Positions 53,138 to 61,766 are shown, counted from the stretch's first letter. The stretch is DNA of 64,000 nt from Candidatus Sumerlaea chitinivorans (GCA_003290465.1 CP030759.1:846672-910671), one strand, 5' to 3'. The notes: a model not told the origin generated them from the letters alone. Translations and numbers: made by a program.

Positions 53138-54223
53138 TCAACTAAGCGTGACAAAACTCTTTGGAAATCGCGTCAGGTTGCGGGGCCCGTTCTTCGTCAC
53201 AATTACAAGGTCCTCGATGCGGACCCCACCTTTCCCCGGCAGGTAGATCCCCGGTTCTACTGTGACCACCATTCGTTCCTCAAGAACGTCCTCTGAGTTG
53301 GGGTTGAGCGTTGGCGCCTCATGGATTTCTAACCCAACGCCGTGTCCTAATCCGTGGCCAAAACATTCTCCGTATCCGTGCGCAGCAATGATCTGCCGCG
53401 CCGCAGCATCAACCTCGCGGGCAGAGATCCCGGGCCGGATTTTCTCAAATGCCGCACTTTGAGCTTCCAAGACGATTTCGTAAATATTTCGGATCTCGGG
53501 TGTGACGATTCTCCAACCTAACGTTCGCGTCATATCGCTGTGGTAAAATGCTTTTTTTACCCCCATGTCTATCAAAACTAGACCTGAATTTTCGATGCGT
53601 CGCCTTCCCGGTCTGGCGTGGGGCAAGGAACTGGTTGGTCCAAAGGCGACAATTGTCTCAAATGCCTCCTCCACGCCGAGAGCGATCATTTGGGTTCGGA
53701 TGTAGCGCTGCAGGGCTTGCTCTGTGATCCCTCTTTCGATGTGCCGCACGGCAGAGCGGAGAATTCGTTCGTTAATACGTTGTGCTTGCTCAATCGCCCG
53801 TATCTCTTGAAGATCTTTTACGGCACGCAATCGGCGCAAGAGGCGACCTGACTCGACCAATTCACACGTGGAATTAAGACAGGCCTGTAACTTCTGAACC
53901 GACTGAAACTCCCAGCGTCCTTCGAACCCGAGTCGGTGAATGCGGTGTCGTTGGATTATCTCACCGATTTCGCTCATGCCATTTTGGGAAATCCGCACAA
54001 CAGTAAGGTGCGATAGCGATCGCTCCGCGATTTCGATATAGCGAAAATCCGTAAAGAAGAATGCTTTATCCTGCAGTACGAGAATCAGCGAATGACTGCT
54101 GGGCAAGTGACTCAGGTAAAGGCAGTTTGGCCGCGTGGAAATTAGTAAAGCGTCGAGTTTAGCATCCTGCATCGCAAGCCGGAGGCGGTGCAGGCGACGG
54201 GACAGGTCAAGCGGTGATTTCAT
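53138..54223 (-). CDS. Xaa-Pro aminopeptidase-like M24 metallopeptidase
   Basis: A 361-residue peptidase of the aminopeptidase P/prolidase type. An N-terminal creatinase domain (RRLHRLRLAMQDAKLDALL, RPNCLYLSHLP) precedes the pita-bread catalytic domain. Metal ligands are visible: two Asp in IDMGVKKAFYHSDMTR, His in FGHGLGHGVGLEIHE, and Glu pairs in VTVEPGIYLPGKGGVRIEDL. The ATG at 54223 is the usual N terminus; a longer frame reaches 54295. The gene begins beyond the terminator that closes the pilin operon. Confidence 0.92.
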   Translation of the reverse strand: MKSPLDLSRRLHRLRLAMQDAKLDALLISTRPNCLYLSHLPSSHSLILVLQDKAFFFTDFRYIEIAERSLSHLTVVRISQNGMSEIGEIIQRHRIHRLGFEGRWEFQSVQKLQACLNSTCELVESGRLLRRLRAVKDLQEIRAIEQAQRINERILRSAVRHIERGITEQALQRYIRTQMIALGVEEAFETIVAFGPTSSLPHARPGRRRIENSGLVLIDMGVKKAFYHSDMTRTLGWRIVTPEIRNIYEIVLEAQSAAFEKIRPGISAREVDAAARQIIAAHGYGECFGHGLGHGVGLEIHEAPTLNPNSEDVLEERMVVTVEPGIYLPGKGGVRIEDLVIVTKNGPRNLTRFPKSFVTLS

Positions 54224-54317
54224 AGCTGATTGGCTAAGAGCGATAGAATTCAACTGTCTATGACTTTTTGCTTGGCCACGCATCGCGACGCTCAAATTGC
54301 GAATGCGTCCTCAAAAT

Positions 54318-54343
54318 GAGGGGGAGTCGCTTCTCTCCCCCTC
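54318..54343 (-). terminator. Intrinsic terminator of the pilin operon
   Basis: On the minus strand a 9-bp stem, GAGGGGGAG with CTCCCCCTC, encloses an 8-nt loop and is followed by ATTTT. It lies 35 bp after the last prepilin-type gene and just ahead of the M24 peptidase gene. Confidence 0.7.
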
Positions 54344-54377
54344 GAGACCCTTTCGCCACTCTTGGAGCTTATCGAGC

Positions 54378-56357
54378 TCAGAGCCACGCATTGAGCTCTG
54401 CGATTGGGCCAGTTACCATTTCCGCGATCTGGAGACTGCCATAAACTGAAACGCTACTGAACAGGCCAGCCTTTAACCGCGAGTTGTAGTAGATATCAGG
54501 GCTCCCGGTTCCGCCATAGCCGTTTTTCGTCACGATGCAACCATAGATCGTGGCATTTCCTGTACGGGAGAGACTACCCGTTACATACAGTAACCCGTCG
54601 AGATAACAATTTGCGATTCGCGTTCCCGTGCTACTTCCGGTTGGATCAGCCGCATATTCATCAGGGTTTTTCATTAGGACTGTTGGAAACGCCCCACCGC
54701 CAGAGGTGGACCAATTGCCATTGTGGTAGATCATGCCTTTCCAGAAGAAGGCGTCGTTTGAGCCTAGGGAGATCGTGACTGGTGTCCCGTTTGCCCGCCC
54801 TTCTGGTGTGTCAATAAACAGCATGCGATCCGGGATCGCAGCCGTATTCCCGTCGGGAGGAATAAGTCTTTTCATCGAGATCTGGGCAAGGCTTGTCAAG
54901 GGGGTGTTGCCTGTAGAAACTGTGGTCAGAGTTCCCGACGGCGTCACATGGAGGGTTTGGCCCCGCTCATTGACGAATCCCCCGCCGCCAGCCCGAGGTC
55001 GGATATACCCATTGTTCGCAATCGCAAAACTCTTCCACGATTCATAATCGAGGATGTTGTTGATCATGTTGTCGACCGTCACCGCAACTGGCTGCCAATT
55101 TTGGATGAGGGCACCAGAGCCCATTGGGTAGGCCGCTCCTCCATCGGGGATGGGGTCAAAAAGAATGCGCTCGCCGGTTGTGGGGAGAGCCCACTGCCCC
55201 GGACCTGTCCAGTTATAATCGCCGCCCAAAGACAAGGTTCCACGCGTCAACGGCTTAGCTCCGGAATTAAAGGCACCGTTCAAAACTTGCACAAAGAAAT
55301 CGGTCACAGGCACACCGTTTAAGGTGTTCGGAAAGATTGGCGTAAGATTGTTCCCGGTTTTGTTGTATAGACGGTCCGCTGAAATCCATTTTACCCATTT
55401 CTCATCGCCAACCCCCGCACCGACAAATTTGTTACTGGCTGCACTCAGCTCATACGGATCACCGCTTTTGGCCGGGATGGAAAGGGGTGATAAGCCCAAA
55501 AGGTTGATTGGACCTTTGGACACAACCGGCCCCCAGTGAATGTTTAGACTGCTGGTTCCGCCCGCCGTCACGATTGCCCCCGACATTAAGCCCGCTGTGG
55601 ACCCAACAAGGGGCGGGGTGTTCGTATCGGTACCGGGGATAATGAGAATCTTCTGCTGCACAATGCGTGTCTTGGGACGAGGCTCTCCAATCACTTGCCC
55701 TTCAGACTCGATGATAAGGGTTACTTTTCTTAGGTCGTCTTTAGCGTAAGGCCCAGCGGCCGATGTCCCCGAGCTGCGATACGGGGTGGTAATGCGGATA
55801 CGGGTCACGTAGGCTCGCGCACCGTTTCCAGAGTTCGAAAACAAATTCTCCGTTGGGTTCCCTAAGGCATCGTTCCGGAATCGGATCACTTTGTTGTCGG
55901 GACCTGTAAACTCATACAGAACCTGCCGCCCATCTGGAAGAATTCTTCCGCTTCCAAGGGAAGCGTCAAAAGCGGTGTAGTACGAGACGATCTGGCTCAC
56001 GGTAAGATTGTCGAGCAGGGATGTGTTATCCCGGTTCGCACGCACGTAATTGCTAAACGCGATCGCTCCAGATGTGATCTTCTCCAACTTCCCGCCGATC
56101 GTAGAACCGAGGTGCGCTTTTGCGAGGGCGGGTTCGCGTATCCAGTTTCGGGTGGCGGCGAGGCCAGACATGGCAGTGTGATACGCCTCTTCGTAAAGCA
56201 CTTTGTTTAGCGTGGAGCGCGAAAGATCTCGGACGTGAAGCAACATAACTCCAACCGCAAAGAACATAATGCCCACGAGGATAAGCGTTACCACCATTGC
56301 CGAGCCACGGCTCGACTTAGAGCGTGGCAGGACCAGATGTCGTGATGTCTTTCGCAT
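54378..56357 (-). CDS. Large PilX-like pilus-associated protein
   Basis: A 659-residue protein. Residues 20-45 form a hydrophobic N-terminal helix (SAMVVTLILVGIMFFAVGVM) typical of PilX-type minor pilins; it lacks the class III cleavage Gly-Phe-Glu set. The rest is a large secreted domain with glycine/serine-rich strands (GTSSLNIHWGPVVSKGPINL) and repeated GG turns. The ATG at 56357 was chosen because GGGGAGG lies 6 nt upstream. It overlaps the PilW-like gene by 41 bp. In other genomes PilX-like proteins sit with PilV and PilW, as here. Confidence 0.75.
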   Translation of the reverse strand: MRKTSRHLVLPRSKSSRGSAMVVTLILVGIMFFAVGVMLLHVRDLSRSTLNKVLYEEAYHTAMSGLAATRNWIREPALAKAHLGSTIGGKLEKITSGAIAFSNYVRANRDNTSLLDNLTVSQIVSYYTAFDASLGSGRILPDGRQVLYEFTGPDNKVIRFRNDALGNPTENLFSNSGNGARAYVTRIRITTPYRSSGTSAAGPYAKDDLRKVTLIIESEGQVIGEPRPKTRIVQQKILIIPGTDTNTPPLVGSTAGLMSGAIVTAGGTSSLNIHWGPVVSKGPINLLGLSPLSIPAKSGDPYELSAASNKFVGAGVGDEKWVKWISADRLYNKTGNNLTPIFPNTLNGVPVTDFFVQVLNGAFNSGAKPLTRGTLSLGGDYNWTGPGQWALPTTGERILFDPIPDGGAAYPMGSGALIQNWQPVAVTVDNMINNILDYESWKSFAIANNGYIRPRAGGGGFVNERGQTLHVTPSGTLTTVSTGNTPLTSLAQISMKRLIPPDGNTAAIPDRMLFIDTPEGRANGTPVTISLGSNDAFFWKGMIYHNGNWSTSGGGAFPTVLMKNPDEYAADPTGSSTGTRIANCYLDGLLYVTGSLSRTGNATIYGCIVTKNGYGGTGSPDIYYNSRLKAGLFSSVSVYGSLQIAEMVTGPIAELNAWL

Positions 56358-56949
56358 AGTTGTCCTCCCCTTTATCGAGGAAATGATTCTTCGCAATCAC
56401 ATCGGTGATAAACTGTCCGTATTGGGGATTGCCCGGGTTCTCAAGGACCCGAGCAAACCCTCGGTACGTGAATCCAGCAACGAGTGTAACACGGAACATG
56501 CTTTCATATCGAATGCCAAAACTTTCCATATAAGGAAACGACTTTGCAGGGGTCCCATTTGGGTTCCCGTCGGAGTCGAACGTTACCTGATTCTCACTGT
56601 CGAACCAGTAAAGTTCCTTATTTCTTGAATGGTAAGCAAGTACGGCCGTGGTGACTGAATTTGCGCTCAAGGGCATTGCGACTTTTAATCGTTTTACTTC
56701 CTCTAATGTAACGGGGTCGTCCGGATAACGCGAAAAATAGGCAGCATTGCGAAGCAGGTTCGCTGTCACTTCAATTGCATTTGCTGCGTTCACCTGACTA
56801 ATGATCTGCTCATGCAAGCCAGCAAAGTTGCGTCCTGAGTAAAAGGTAAGGTACGCAAGAAAACTAAACACCATCGCCAGAATCGAAAGCGAAATCACCA
56901 TTTCCGCAATCGAGAATCCGCGCTTATGTCTGGCGAGCCTCTGCGTCAT
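56317..56949 (-). CDS. PilW-like minor prepilin
   Basis: A 210-residue prepilin with the class III signal RGFSIAEMVISLSILAMVFS; cleavage falls before Phe and Glu is at +5. The body has one YRNAANL-like helix and a C-terminal beta domain. It starts at ATG 56949, overlapping the previous stop (ATGA). The order PilV-PilW-PilX is kept. It probably primes or caps a type IV pilus. Confidence 0.82.
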   Translation of the reverse strand: MTQRLARHKRGFSIAEMVISLSILAMVFSFLAYLTFYSGRNFAGLHEQIISQVNAANAIEVTANLLRNAAYFSRYPDDPVTLEEVKRLKVAMPLSANSVTTAVLAYHSRNKELYWFDSENQVTFDSDGNPNGTPAKSFPYMESFGIRYESMFRVTLVAGFTYRGFARVLENPGNPQYGQFITDVIAKNHFLDKGEDNYAKDITTSGPATL

Positions 56950-57386
56950 GTCGTTCCTGCCCTCACAAGTGTGGACATACTAATGGTTTGGACCCTGGAA
57001 CTGCTGCCGGGCGGCTGCCACGACACCGTCACCCGGCAAAGGGTGAGGCGTCCGTAAATAGCAGCAGGTTGCGGATTATCCCAATCCACCGTCCCATCAT
57101 CCCGCACGGGGTAGAAGGTGACTGTCACAGTCGCCTCAATTTCAAGGCCGGGTGCGTTGAAGGGAACCAAAGTTTTGACCCCTGCATCGATGGATGCATT
57201 TGTATGCGCTGCTTCGAGCGCTTGGCGGGCATAATTCAACGCTGCCAGCCGCTGCTTATCGAGTTCCATGGATTGTCGGGTGAAAACCATACCGCCAATC
57301 ACCGATATTCCGACAATGAGCGTCAGCAGCATACTCACCGTCGCTTCTACAAGGGAGAACCCTTTATTTCGCTTTTGAGTTTTCAT
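56946..57386 (-). CDS. PilV-like minor prepilin
   Basis: A 146-residue prepilin beginning MKTQKRNKGFSLVEATVSML, with Gly-Phe cleavage and Glu at +5. The membrane helix is followed by a short globular part (RQALEAAHTNASIDAGVKTL). ATG 57386 was preferred to the longer start at 57401. It is the first gene of the operon, 37 bp after a sigma-54-type promoter start. Confidence 0.82.
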   Translation of the reverse strand: MKTQKRNKGFSLVEATVSMLLTLIVGISVIGGMVFTRQSMELDKQRLAALNYARQALEAAHTNASIDAGVKTLVPFNAPGLEIEATVTVTFYPVRDDGTVDWDNPQPAAIYGRLTLCRVTVSWQPPGSSSRVQTISMSTLVRAGTT

Positions 57387-57422
57387 GTGTTCGCCCAGCA
57401 ACTCTGGTCTGGTCCACTAACT

Positions 57423-57434
57423 ATAACCGGTTAT
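57423..57434. repeat. 12-bp palindrome at the pilin transcription start
   Basis: ATAACCGGTTAT is perfectly symmetric and lies where the -12/-24 promoter predicts the transcript start. It could be a regulator site or chance. Confidence 0.3.
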
Positions 57435-57435
57435 G

Positions 57436-57451
57436 TGCATTTTTTGTGCCA
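57436..57451 (-). promoter_or_regulatory. Sigma-54 (-24/-12) promoter of the pilin operon
   Basis: On the minus strand the 16 bases TGGCACAAAAAATGCA match the consensus TGGCACG-N4-TTGCW at all but two positions, with GG and GC the required 10 bp apart. The predicted start (about 57425) is 39 bp before the PilV-like start codon. Pilin promoters are often sigma-54 dependent, and rpoN lies at 36.5 kb. Confidence 0.6.
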
Positions 57452-57628
57452 TACCCCCTGACAAAAGCAACCGGAAAATTGGGATCAAAAACGTTCCAAC
57501 TATCAATCGTCTGCCGCGGGAGTTGAGGGAATATTTAAACCTGATGCACAAAAGTTGTGCGCCAAGTGAGTGATTTTGCTCTCACTTGAGCTCAGGAGGT
57601 TTAGGTGGAATTGGGGGCATCTGCGCCG

Positions 57629-57967
57629 TTAGTCCGTGATTTTTCGCTTCAAGTCAGGCAAGGTACTCTTATCACCAGCTCTCATGTAACGCGACTCGTT
57701 GCCCGTGGCGGTCACATTCTCGTAGACACCATGGTCACGCTTAACAAGTTTTGTGAACCCAAGTTCCTTCAGTTTTGAGTCACCGATGGGAGTGCTAATC
57801 CCCGGCGCAAAAAGCAGTTTTTCGACTGGCGCGTCGGCTGGTGTGTCACCGAGTTCTATGCCCAATGCGGAGCACACTTCCCCCCACGTCTGGAGCCGGA
57901 CATTCATCGGGTGCAAAACTTCGACCGAACGTCCGTTGTGTGGGCAAAAGTATTCGTACACAGGCAT
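57629..57967 (-). CDS. FmdB-like protein with degenerate zinc ribbon
   Basis: A 112-residue protein starting MPVYEYFCPHNGRSVEVLH, the N terminus of FmdB-type zinc ribbons, but the CxxC pairs are mostly lost: only single Cys residues remain in FCPHN and VCSALG. The tail (GVYENVTATGNESRYMRAGD) resembles those proteins' extensions. Zinc binding is doubtful. It is the last gene of the BMC vertex-vanZ-gmk-fmdB-like set. Confidence 0.65.
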   Translation of the reverse strand: MPVYEYFCPHNGRSVEVLHPMNVRLQTWGEVCSALGIELGDTPADAPVEKLLFAPGISTPIGDSKLKELGFTKLVKRDHGVYENVTATGNESRYMRAGDKSTLPDLKRKITD

Positions 57968-58020
57968 CGCGTCAGCCTCCCCTGCAACACCAAACTCAAG
58001 TTGTGTCGAGCCCGAAGATT

Positions 58021-58641
58021 TTATACGATTTCGTCTGGGGTAATCTTCACGCGTTGGTGGCGCGAAGAGTGTCGCTCGGCTGCGATGATCTTGCGAATGG
58101 TAGCAATGGTTTGGGGCAGATCGTCGTTGATCACGACGTAGTCATATTTCTCGGCAAAATTGATTTCATGGACTGCGTTGCGTAGCCGCTTTTGAATTTC
58201 AGCTTCTGAATCTGTAGCACGACTCCGCAATCGTTCTTCCAAAACTTTCATCGAAGGCGGCAGGATATAAATCAGTACTGCCCGATCATTCAATTTCTTG
58301 ACGTTCAAACCGCCTACAACATCAAGGTCGAGCACAACGTCCTTTTTCTCAGCAAGCCTGGCTTCGATGAGATCGCGTCGGGTGCCGTAATAATTCCCGT
58401 GGACCTGAGCCCACTCGTAAAAGGCCCCCTCACTGACGAGACGGTGAAATTCTTCTTCTGAAACGAACCAATAGTCTCGTCCGTTAACCTCTCCCGGCCG
58501 AGGGGGGCGACTTGTCACCGACACTGAGTATTCAAGTTTAGGATCGGACTCAAGAAGAGCGCGGCAGACCGAGCTCTTCCCGCCACCACTCGGCGAAGAC
58601 AAAACAATAAGCATTGCGAGTGATTCTAACTCAATTGGCAT
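58021..58641 (-). CDS. gmk: Guanylate kinase
   Basis: Phosphorylates GMP to GDP. The 206-residue protein has the P-loop LSSPSGGGKSSVCRALL, the GMP-binding SVSVTSRPPRPGEVNGRDYWFV and a lid with RLRSRATDSEAEIQKRL. The ATG at 58641 starts the frame; an ATG at 58614 gives a length closer to the family norm. rpoZ, its common follower, is replaced by the FmdB-like gene. Confidence 0.95.
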   Translation of the reverse strand: MPIELESLAMLIVLSSPSGGGKSSVCRALLESDPKLEYSVSVTSRPPRPGEVNGRDYWFVSEEEFHRLVSEGAFYEWAQVHGNYYGTRRDLIEARLAEKKDVVLDLDVVGGLNVKKLNDRAVLIYILPPSMKVLEERLRSRATDSEAEIQKRLRNAVHEINFAEKYDYVVINDDLPQTIATIRKIIAAERHSSRHQRVKITPDEIV

Positions 58642-58674
58642 AGTTGAACCGCGTAAATTTGGGGTGAATGCGTG

Positions 58675-59154
58675 TCAAGACCCAATGGTTGTGAGTCGAA
58701 CGAACCGGCGGTACACCATTCGCCATGCAACTATCCCCATTGCAGCGGCAACGCAGTCCACCGCCCAATCAGCTAACGAGAAAGTGCGCCGCGGAACAAA
58801 GAGCTGGTGAATTTCATCAAGCAAACCGTACGCAGCGCAAAGCACAAATGCACCGATCAGACGCGTCAAAAATCCCGGACTCGCGGAAAAAGGACTCCCC
58901 ACAGAACAAGCTGCTGCCACTGATCTTGCAACGAGAAAGCCGAGCGGAAAAAAGAGAAGCGCATGCATACCTTTGTCGGCCTCTGGGATCGGAACCTTAG
59001 GAAATCGGTACCCCGGAATGGACGAAAGTAGAGAGATGAGGCTTGCCCAAGCTGCGGGGGGAAGCCACCGCAGCCACCTATTTCCGGCAGCAGTGACACA
59101 CCACTCCCCCACTCGCTGCCCAAAGCTTCTTCGCCTTTCGCGCAGGGAAGTCAT
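58675..59154 (-). CDS. VanZ-like membrane protein
   Basis: A 159-residue protein with about four helices and the VanZ-domain pattern: an N-terminal WLPPAAWASLISLLSSIPG helix, DKGMHALLFFPLGFLVA, YGLLDEIHQLFVPRRTFSLAD and a final helix. VanZ-like proteins are widespread, of unknown biochemical role, some tied to teicoplanin resistance. The start overlaps the BMC vertex gene by ATGA. Confidence 0.85.
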   Translation of the reverse strand: MTSLRERRRSFGQRVGEWCVTAAGNRWLRWLPPAAWASLISLLSSIPGYRFPKVPIPEADKGMHALLFFPLGFLVARSVAAACSVGSPFSASPGFLTRLIGAFVLCAAYGLLDEIHQLFVPRRTFSLADWAVDCVAAAMGIVAWRMVYRRFVRLTTIGS

Positions 59155-59462
59155 GCCAAAGATACGGCTTCGCGAGCTTTCTCGTAAATGAGTTTTCCCC
59201 CAATTTCCACAGAATCAACAATGCAGATGATGGCCGCATCCACCGGCTTGTTCTTGGTCTGCTCGGTAAGACGAGCGCTGCTACCTTGAACAACGATCAC
59301 CACTTCCCCGATGCCAGCTCCAACGGCATCACACGCGACGACATACGAATTCGTCAGCTTCATATCAAGGCTGAGATTCTGAACCAGCAGGAGTTTAAAC
59401 CCTGTCATGCCTTCGTCTTTGTGGGTGGAAACGACCGTGCCAACGACTCTTCCCATAATCAT
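59151..59462 (-). CDS. Microcompartment vertex protein (EutN/CcmL, BMC-P)
   Basis: A 103-residue pentameric vertex protein that closes BMC shells. It has the family start MGRVVGTVVSTHKDEG, the KLLLVQNLSLD strand, the VACDAVGAGIGEVVIVVQGSSAR core and VDAAIICIVDSVE. The ATG at 59462 or 59456 starts it. It leads a set with vanZ-like, gmk and the FmdB-like gene. No BMC enzyme is near; the hexamer gene is 31 kb away. Confidence 0.93.
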   Translation of the reverse strand: MIMGRVVGTVVSTHKDEGMTGFKLLLVQNLSLDMKLTNSYVVACDAVGAGIGEVVIVVQGSSARLTEQTKNKPVDAAIICIVDSVEIGGKLIYEKAREAVSLA

Positions 59463-59880
59463 TGCGGCTCATCCCTTAATCGAGTAGGTTGTTGTGGATA
59501 AATTGTGAAAAACCGTGGAAATTCGCACAGTTGCCAGGTAGTTCCCTTGTCAAATGAAATGGATTGGTATTTAACTTTGCGTAAAACACTGACATGAAGC
59601 AACTTGTACGGCGCTTTCCCCGACCGAGAGCTTCTTATATCTTAACAAATCTGAACCGAGCAACTTCCGATTCCAATGGAATCTGAAACTTCTTGTGGAT
59701 AAATGCGCAAAGTAAAGGACAAAATCCGCAACTATTTTGGGCTCAGCCCCAAATAGCGGTTTGCTCCTCCTCTACTACTAAGTGTGCCAGCTGTGCCTGT
59801 CGTCGCGTCCGCTGTTATGGCCCTGAGCTCTTAAATCTTGGCCAGAGTTGGTCTACCGTGAGTCTCTTCCCAGCACGCAA
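59463..59880. other. 418-bp spacer with DnaA boxes and hairpins
   Basis: No gene was found. Two exact DnaA boxes TGTGGATAA (59493-59501 and 59694-59702) and a 7-of-9 match TGTGAAAAA near 59505 lie in it. A palindrome GATTCCAATGGAATC (59669-59683) and a near-perfect 12-bp-arm hairpin CTATTTTGGGCT...AGCCCCAAATAG (59732-59756) follow, the latter perhaps ending the ADP-ribosylglycohydrolase transcript. The leftward promoter of the BMC vertex gene should also lie here. Confidence 0.5.
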
Positions 59881-60861
59881 TTATTTTTTCGGTTCAGCGA
59901 GGATGCACAGCTTTTTGGCGATTGCCTCGAATTCGTCACGATATTCAAGCTGGTTTAACCAGCGCTCCGGAATAGCATGCGCGCCGAACCGTGCCCCTAA
60001 AAATGCGCCCGCAATTGCACCAAGAGTTGCAGCATCTCCCCCCAAGTTAACAGTGCGGACCAGTCCTTCCTCAAAATCAATTGCGTTGAGAACAATCCAA
60101 TAGGCGGCCTGAGCGGCATGGATAGCACGGCCGTCGGATTTCAAATCCTCGTATTGAAGCGAGTTCACAGCCCGCAACGCCTTGACCATGTCTTCGGACG
60201 GGGAGTCTGTCCCCACAAGCTCACGATACTCGCGTGATTCTCGTGCATCGGCGACAAAACGCCATGTCTTAAACAGAAGCTTGGACGGATCCTTACCTGA
60301 GGTGAGATACGAAATCCCAAAGTTGTAGGCGATGGCGGCGTCCACGCATCGTTGGTCAAAATGCGTTAGCCGGCACACCTGAATGGTGTCAGTGATCAGT
60401 TCCTTGAACAACACACGCCGTAGAAGGCCAACGGGCATCACACGCAGGAGAGCCCCACAACCCGCTGCTTCGTCGCCTAACTGTTCAGCAATCTTTTTGG
60501 CGGGCGCAAATAGATCCTTAGCGCGGGGCTTCAAAACACTCAGAACAGCATTGGTCACGGGGCCTGTTCCGCGTTGCTCTGTTGACCGTGCCCCGAAGCA
60601 CTCTACTAATCGCTTGACGATTTCGCGCAAATCTACGTCGCCTTTATCTGCAAGCGCACGCGCGACGGCAAGAGCAAGCAGCGTCTCGTCGCCTCTTTCG
60701 CCGGGCTTTACTCGTAGTCTTCCCCCACCCACGATCTCCCGGTGAACACCATACTGTTTTCGGACCTCTGTGCGCGAGAGCTCGTCTACGGTGGCACCCA
60801 ATGCTTCACCTACAGCAGCACCCACGAGTGCGCCTCGGTACAGGTCCAGAGTTTCTTCCAT
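59881..60861 (-). CDS. ADP-ribosylglycohydrolase family protein with changed metal ligands
   Basis: A 326-residue all-helical protein with the fold of DraG/ARH enzymes that remove ADP-ribose from proteins. The N-terminal LYRGALVGAAVGEALGA and FGARSTEQRGTGPVTNAVL match. The metal-binding pairs differ: the usual (S/T)DDT reads GDET at 57-60, and the usual GGDTDT near the C terminus reads GGDAAT at 274-279. A loss of the second Asp and the Thr would weaken magnesium binding, so it may be inactive or have another role. It stands alone. Confidence 0.8.
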   Translation of the reverse strand: MEETLDLYRGALVGAAVGEALGATVDELSRTEVRKQYGVHREIVGGGRLRVKPGERGDETLLALAVARALADKGDVDLREIVKRLVECFGARSTEQRGTGPVTNAVLSVLKPRAKDLFAPAKKIAEQLGDEAAGCGALLRVMPVGLLRRVLFKELITDTIQVCRLTHFDQRCVDAAIAYNFGISYLTSGKDPSKLLFKTWRFVADARESREYRELVGTDSPSEDMVKALRAVNSLQYEDLKSDGRAIHAAQAAYWIVLNAIDFEEGLVRTVNLGGDAATLGAIAGAFLGARFGAHAIPERWLNQLEYRDEFEAIAKKLCILAEPKK

Positions 60862-60941
60862 CTTTTATCCTTCCACTTAGGTTGACAGATTTACTTTTCT
60901 ATCCTCAAGCAGCAGCGGGGCCCGCAGAAGTTTTGCGGATT

Positions 60942-61766
60942 TCAATACTCATGCTGCGGCTCGGGAAACTTTCTGGTGCGCACTTCCTCACGATAATCTT
61001 CAATTGCCTGTTTGATTAGGCCAAAAGTGTCGCAATAGCGCTTGGCAAACTTGGGGGGAGTCCGTGGTATCAGACCGGCGAGATCGCTCAACACCAGGAC
61101 TTGTCCGTCGCAGTTGCGGCCAGCCCCGATGCCAATCGTAGGAACATGGAGTGAACGACTGATTTGCGTTGCCGTGTCTGGGTCCATGGCCTCCAGCACG
61201 ATGGCAAAGACCCCAGCCTCCTCAAGCGCACGAGCATCCTCAAGCAGCGAGGCTGCCGCCTCGTCGTCGCGCCCCTGAACTCGGTATCCACCGAGTTTGT
61301 GGATTGACTGTGGTAGCAAGCCAATATGACCAAGTACGGGAATGCCCGCTTCGAGAATTCGACGAATGACGGGCACCATTTCTCGCCCGCCTTCAATTTT
61401 TACGGCTTCGGCGCCGCCTTCTTGTACTAAGCGCCCTGCATTGCGCACTGCCTCTTCAGCTGAGACTTGATAGGACAAATAGGGCATGTCCGCGATAAGG
61501 AAGGCCCGCCGCACAGCACGGCGTACTGCAGCGGTGTGATGAACCATCATGTCCATGGTCACGGGGATCGTGGACTCGAACCCCAACGCTACCATTCCCA
61601 AAGAATCGCCAACGAGGATGGCATCTACCCCCGCTTCGTCGGCAGCTAACCCGGTGGGGTAATCGTAAGCTGTAACGACAACGATGGGCTGATTGCGCTG
61701 CTTGAGCATTGCGAAATGGTGGACCCGCCGCTTGGGTTCAGTTGTCGCTTGGCCTTGTGCGCTCAT
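60942..61766 (-). CDS. panB: 3-methyl-2-oxobutanoate hydroxymethyltransferase
   Basis: The first committed enzyme of pantothenate synthesis, adding a hydroxymethyl group to ketoisovalerate. The 274-residue barrel shows VVTAYDYPTGLAADEAGVDAILVGDSLG, PVTMDMMVHHTAAV, VKIEGGREM, GHIGLLPQS and TIGIGAGRNCDGQVLV. The other pan genes are not in the window. Confidence 0.96.
   Translation of the reverse strand: MSAQGQATTEPKRRVHHFAMLKQRNQPIVVVTAYDYPTGLAADEAGVDAILVGDSLGMVALGFESTIPVTMDMMVHHTAAVRRAVRRAFLIADMPYLSYQVSAEEAVRNAGRLVQEGGAEAVKIEGGREMVPVIRRILEAGIPVLGHIGLLPQSIHKLGGYRVQGRDDEAAASLLEDARALEEAGVFAIVLEAMDPDTATQISRSLHVPTIGIGAGRNCDGQVLVLSDLAGLIPRTPPKFAKRYCDTFGLIKQAIEDYREEVRTRKFPEPQHEY

Noticed and set aside
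59693-60103. 136-codon plus-strand frame beside the ADP-ribosylglycohydrolase-like gene
   Set aside because: It is the antisense shadow of that gene and has no recognisable product.
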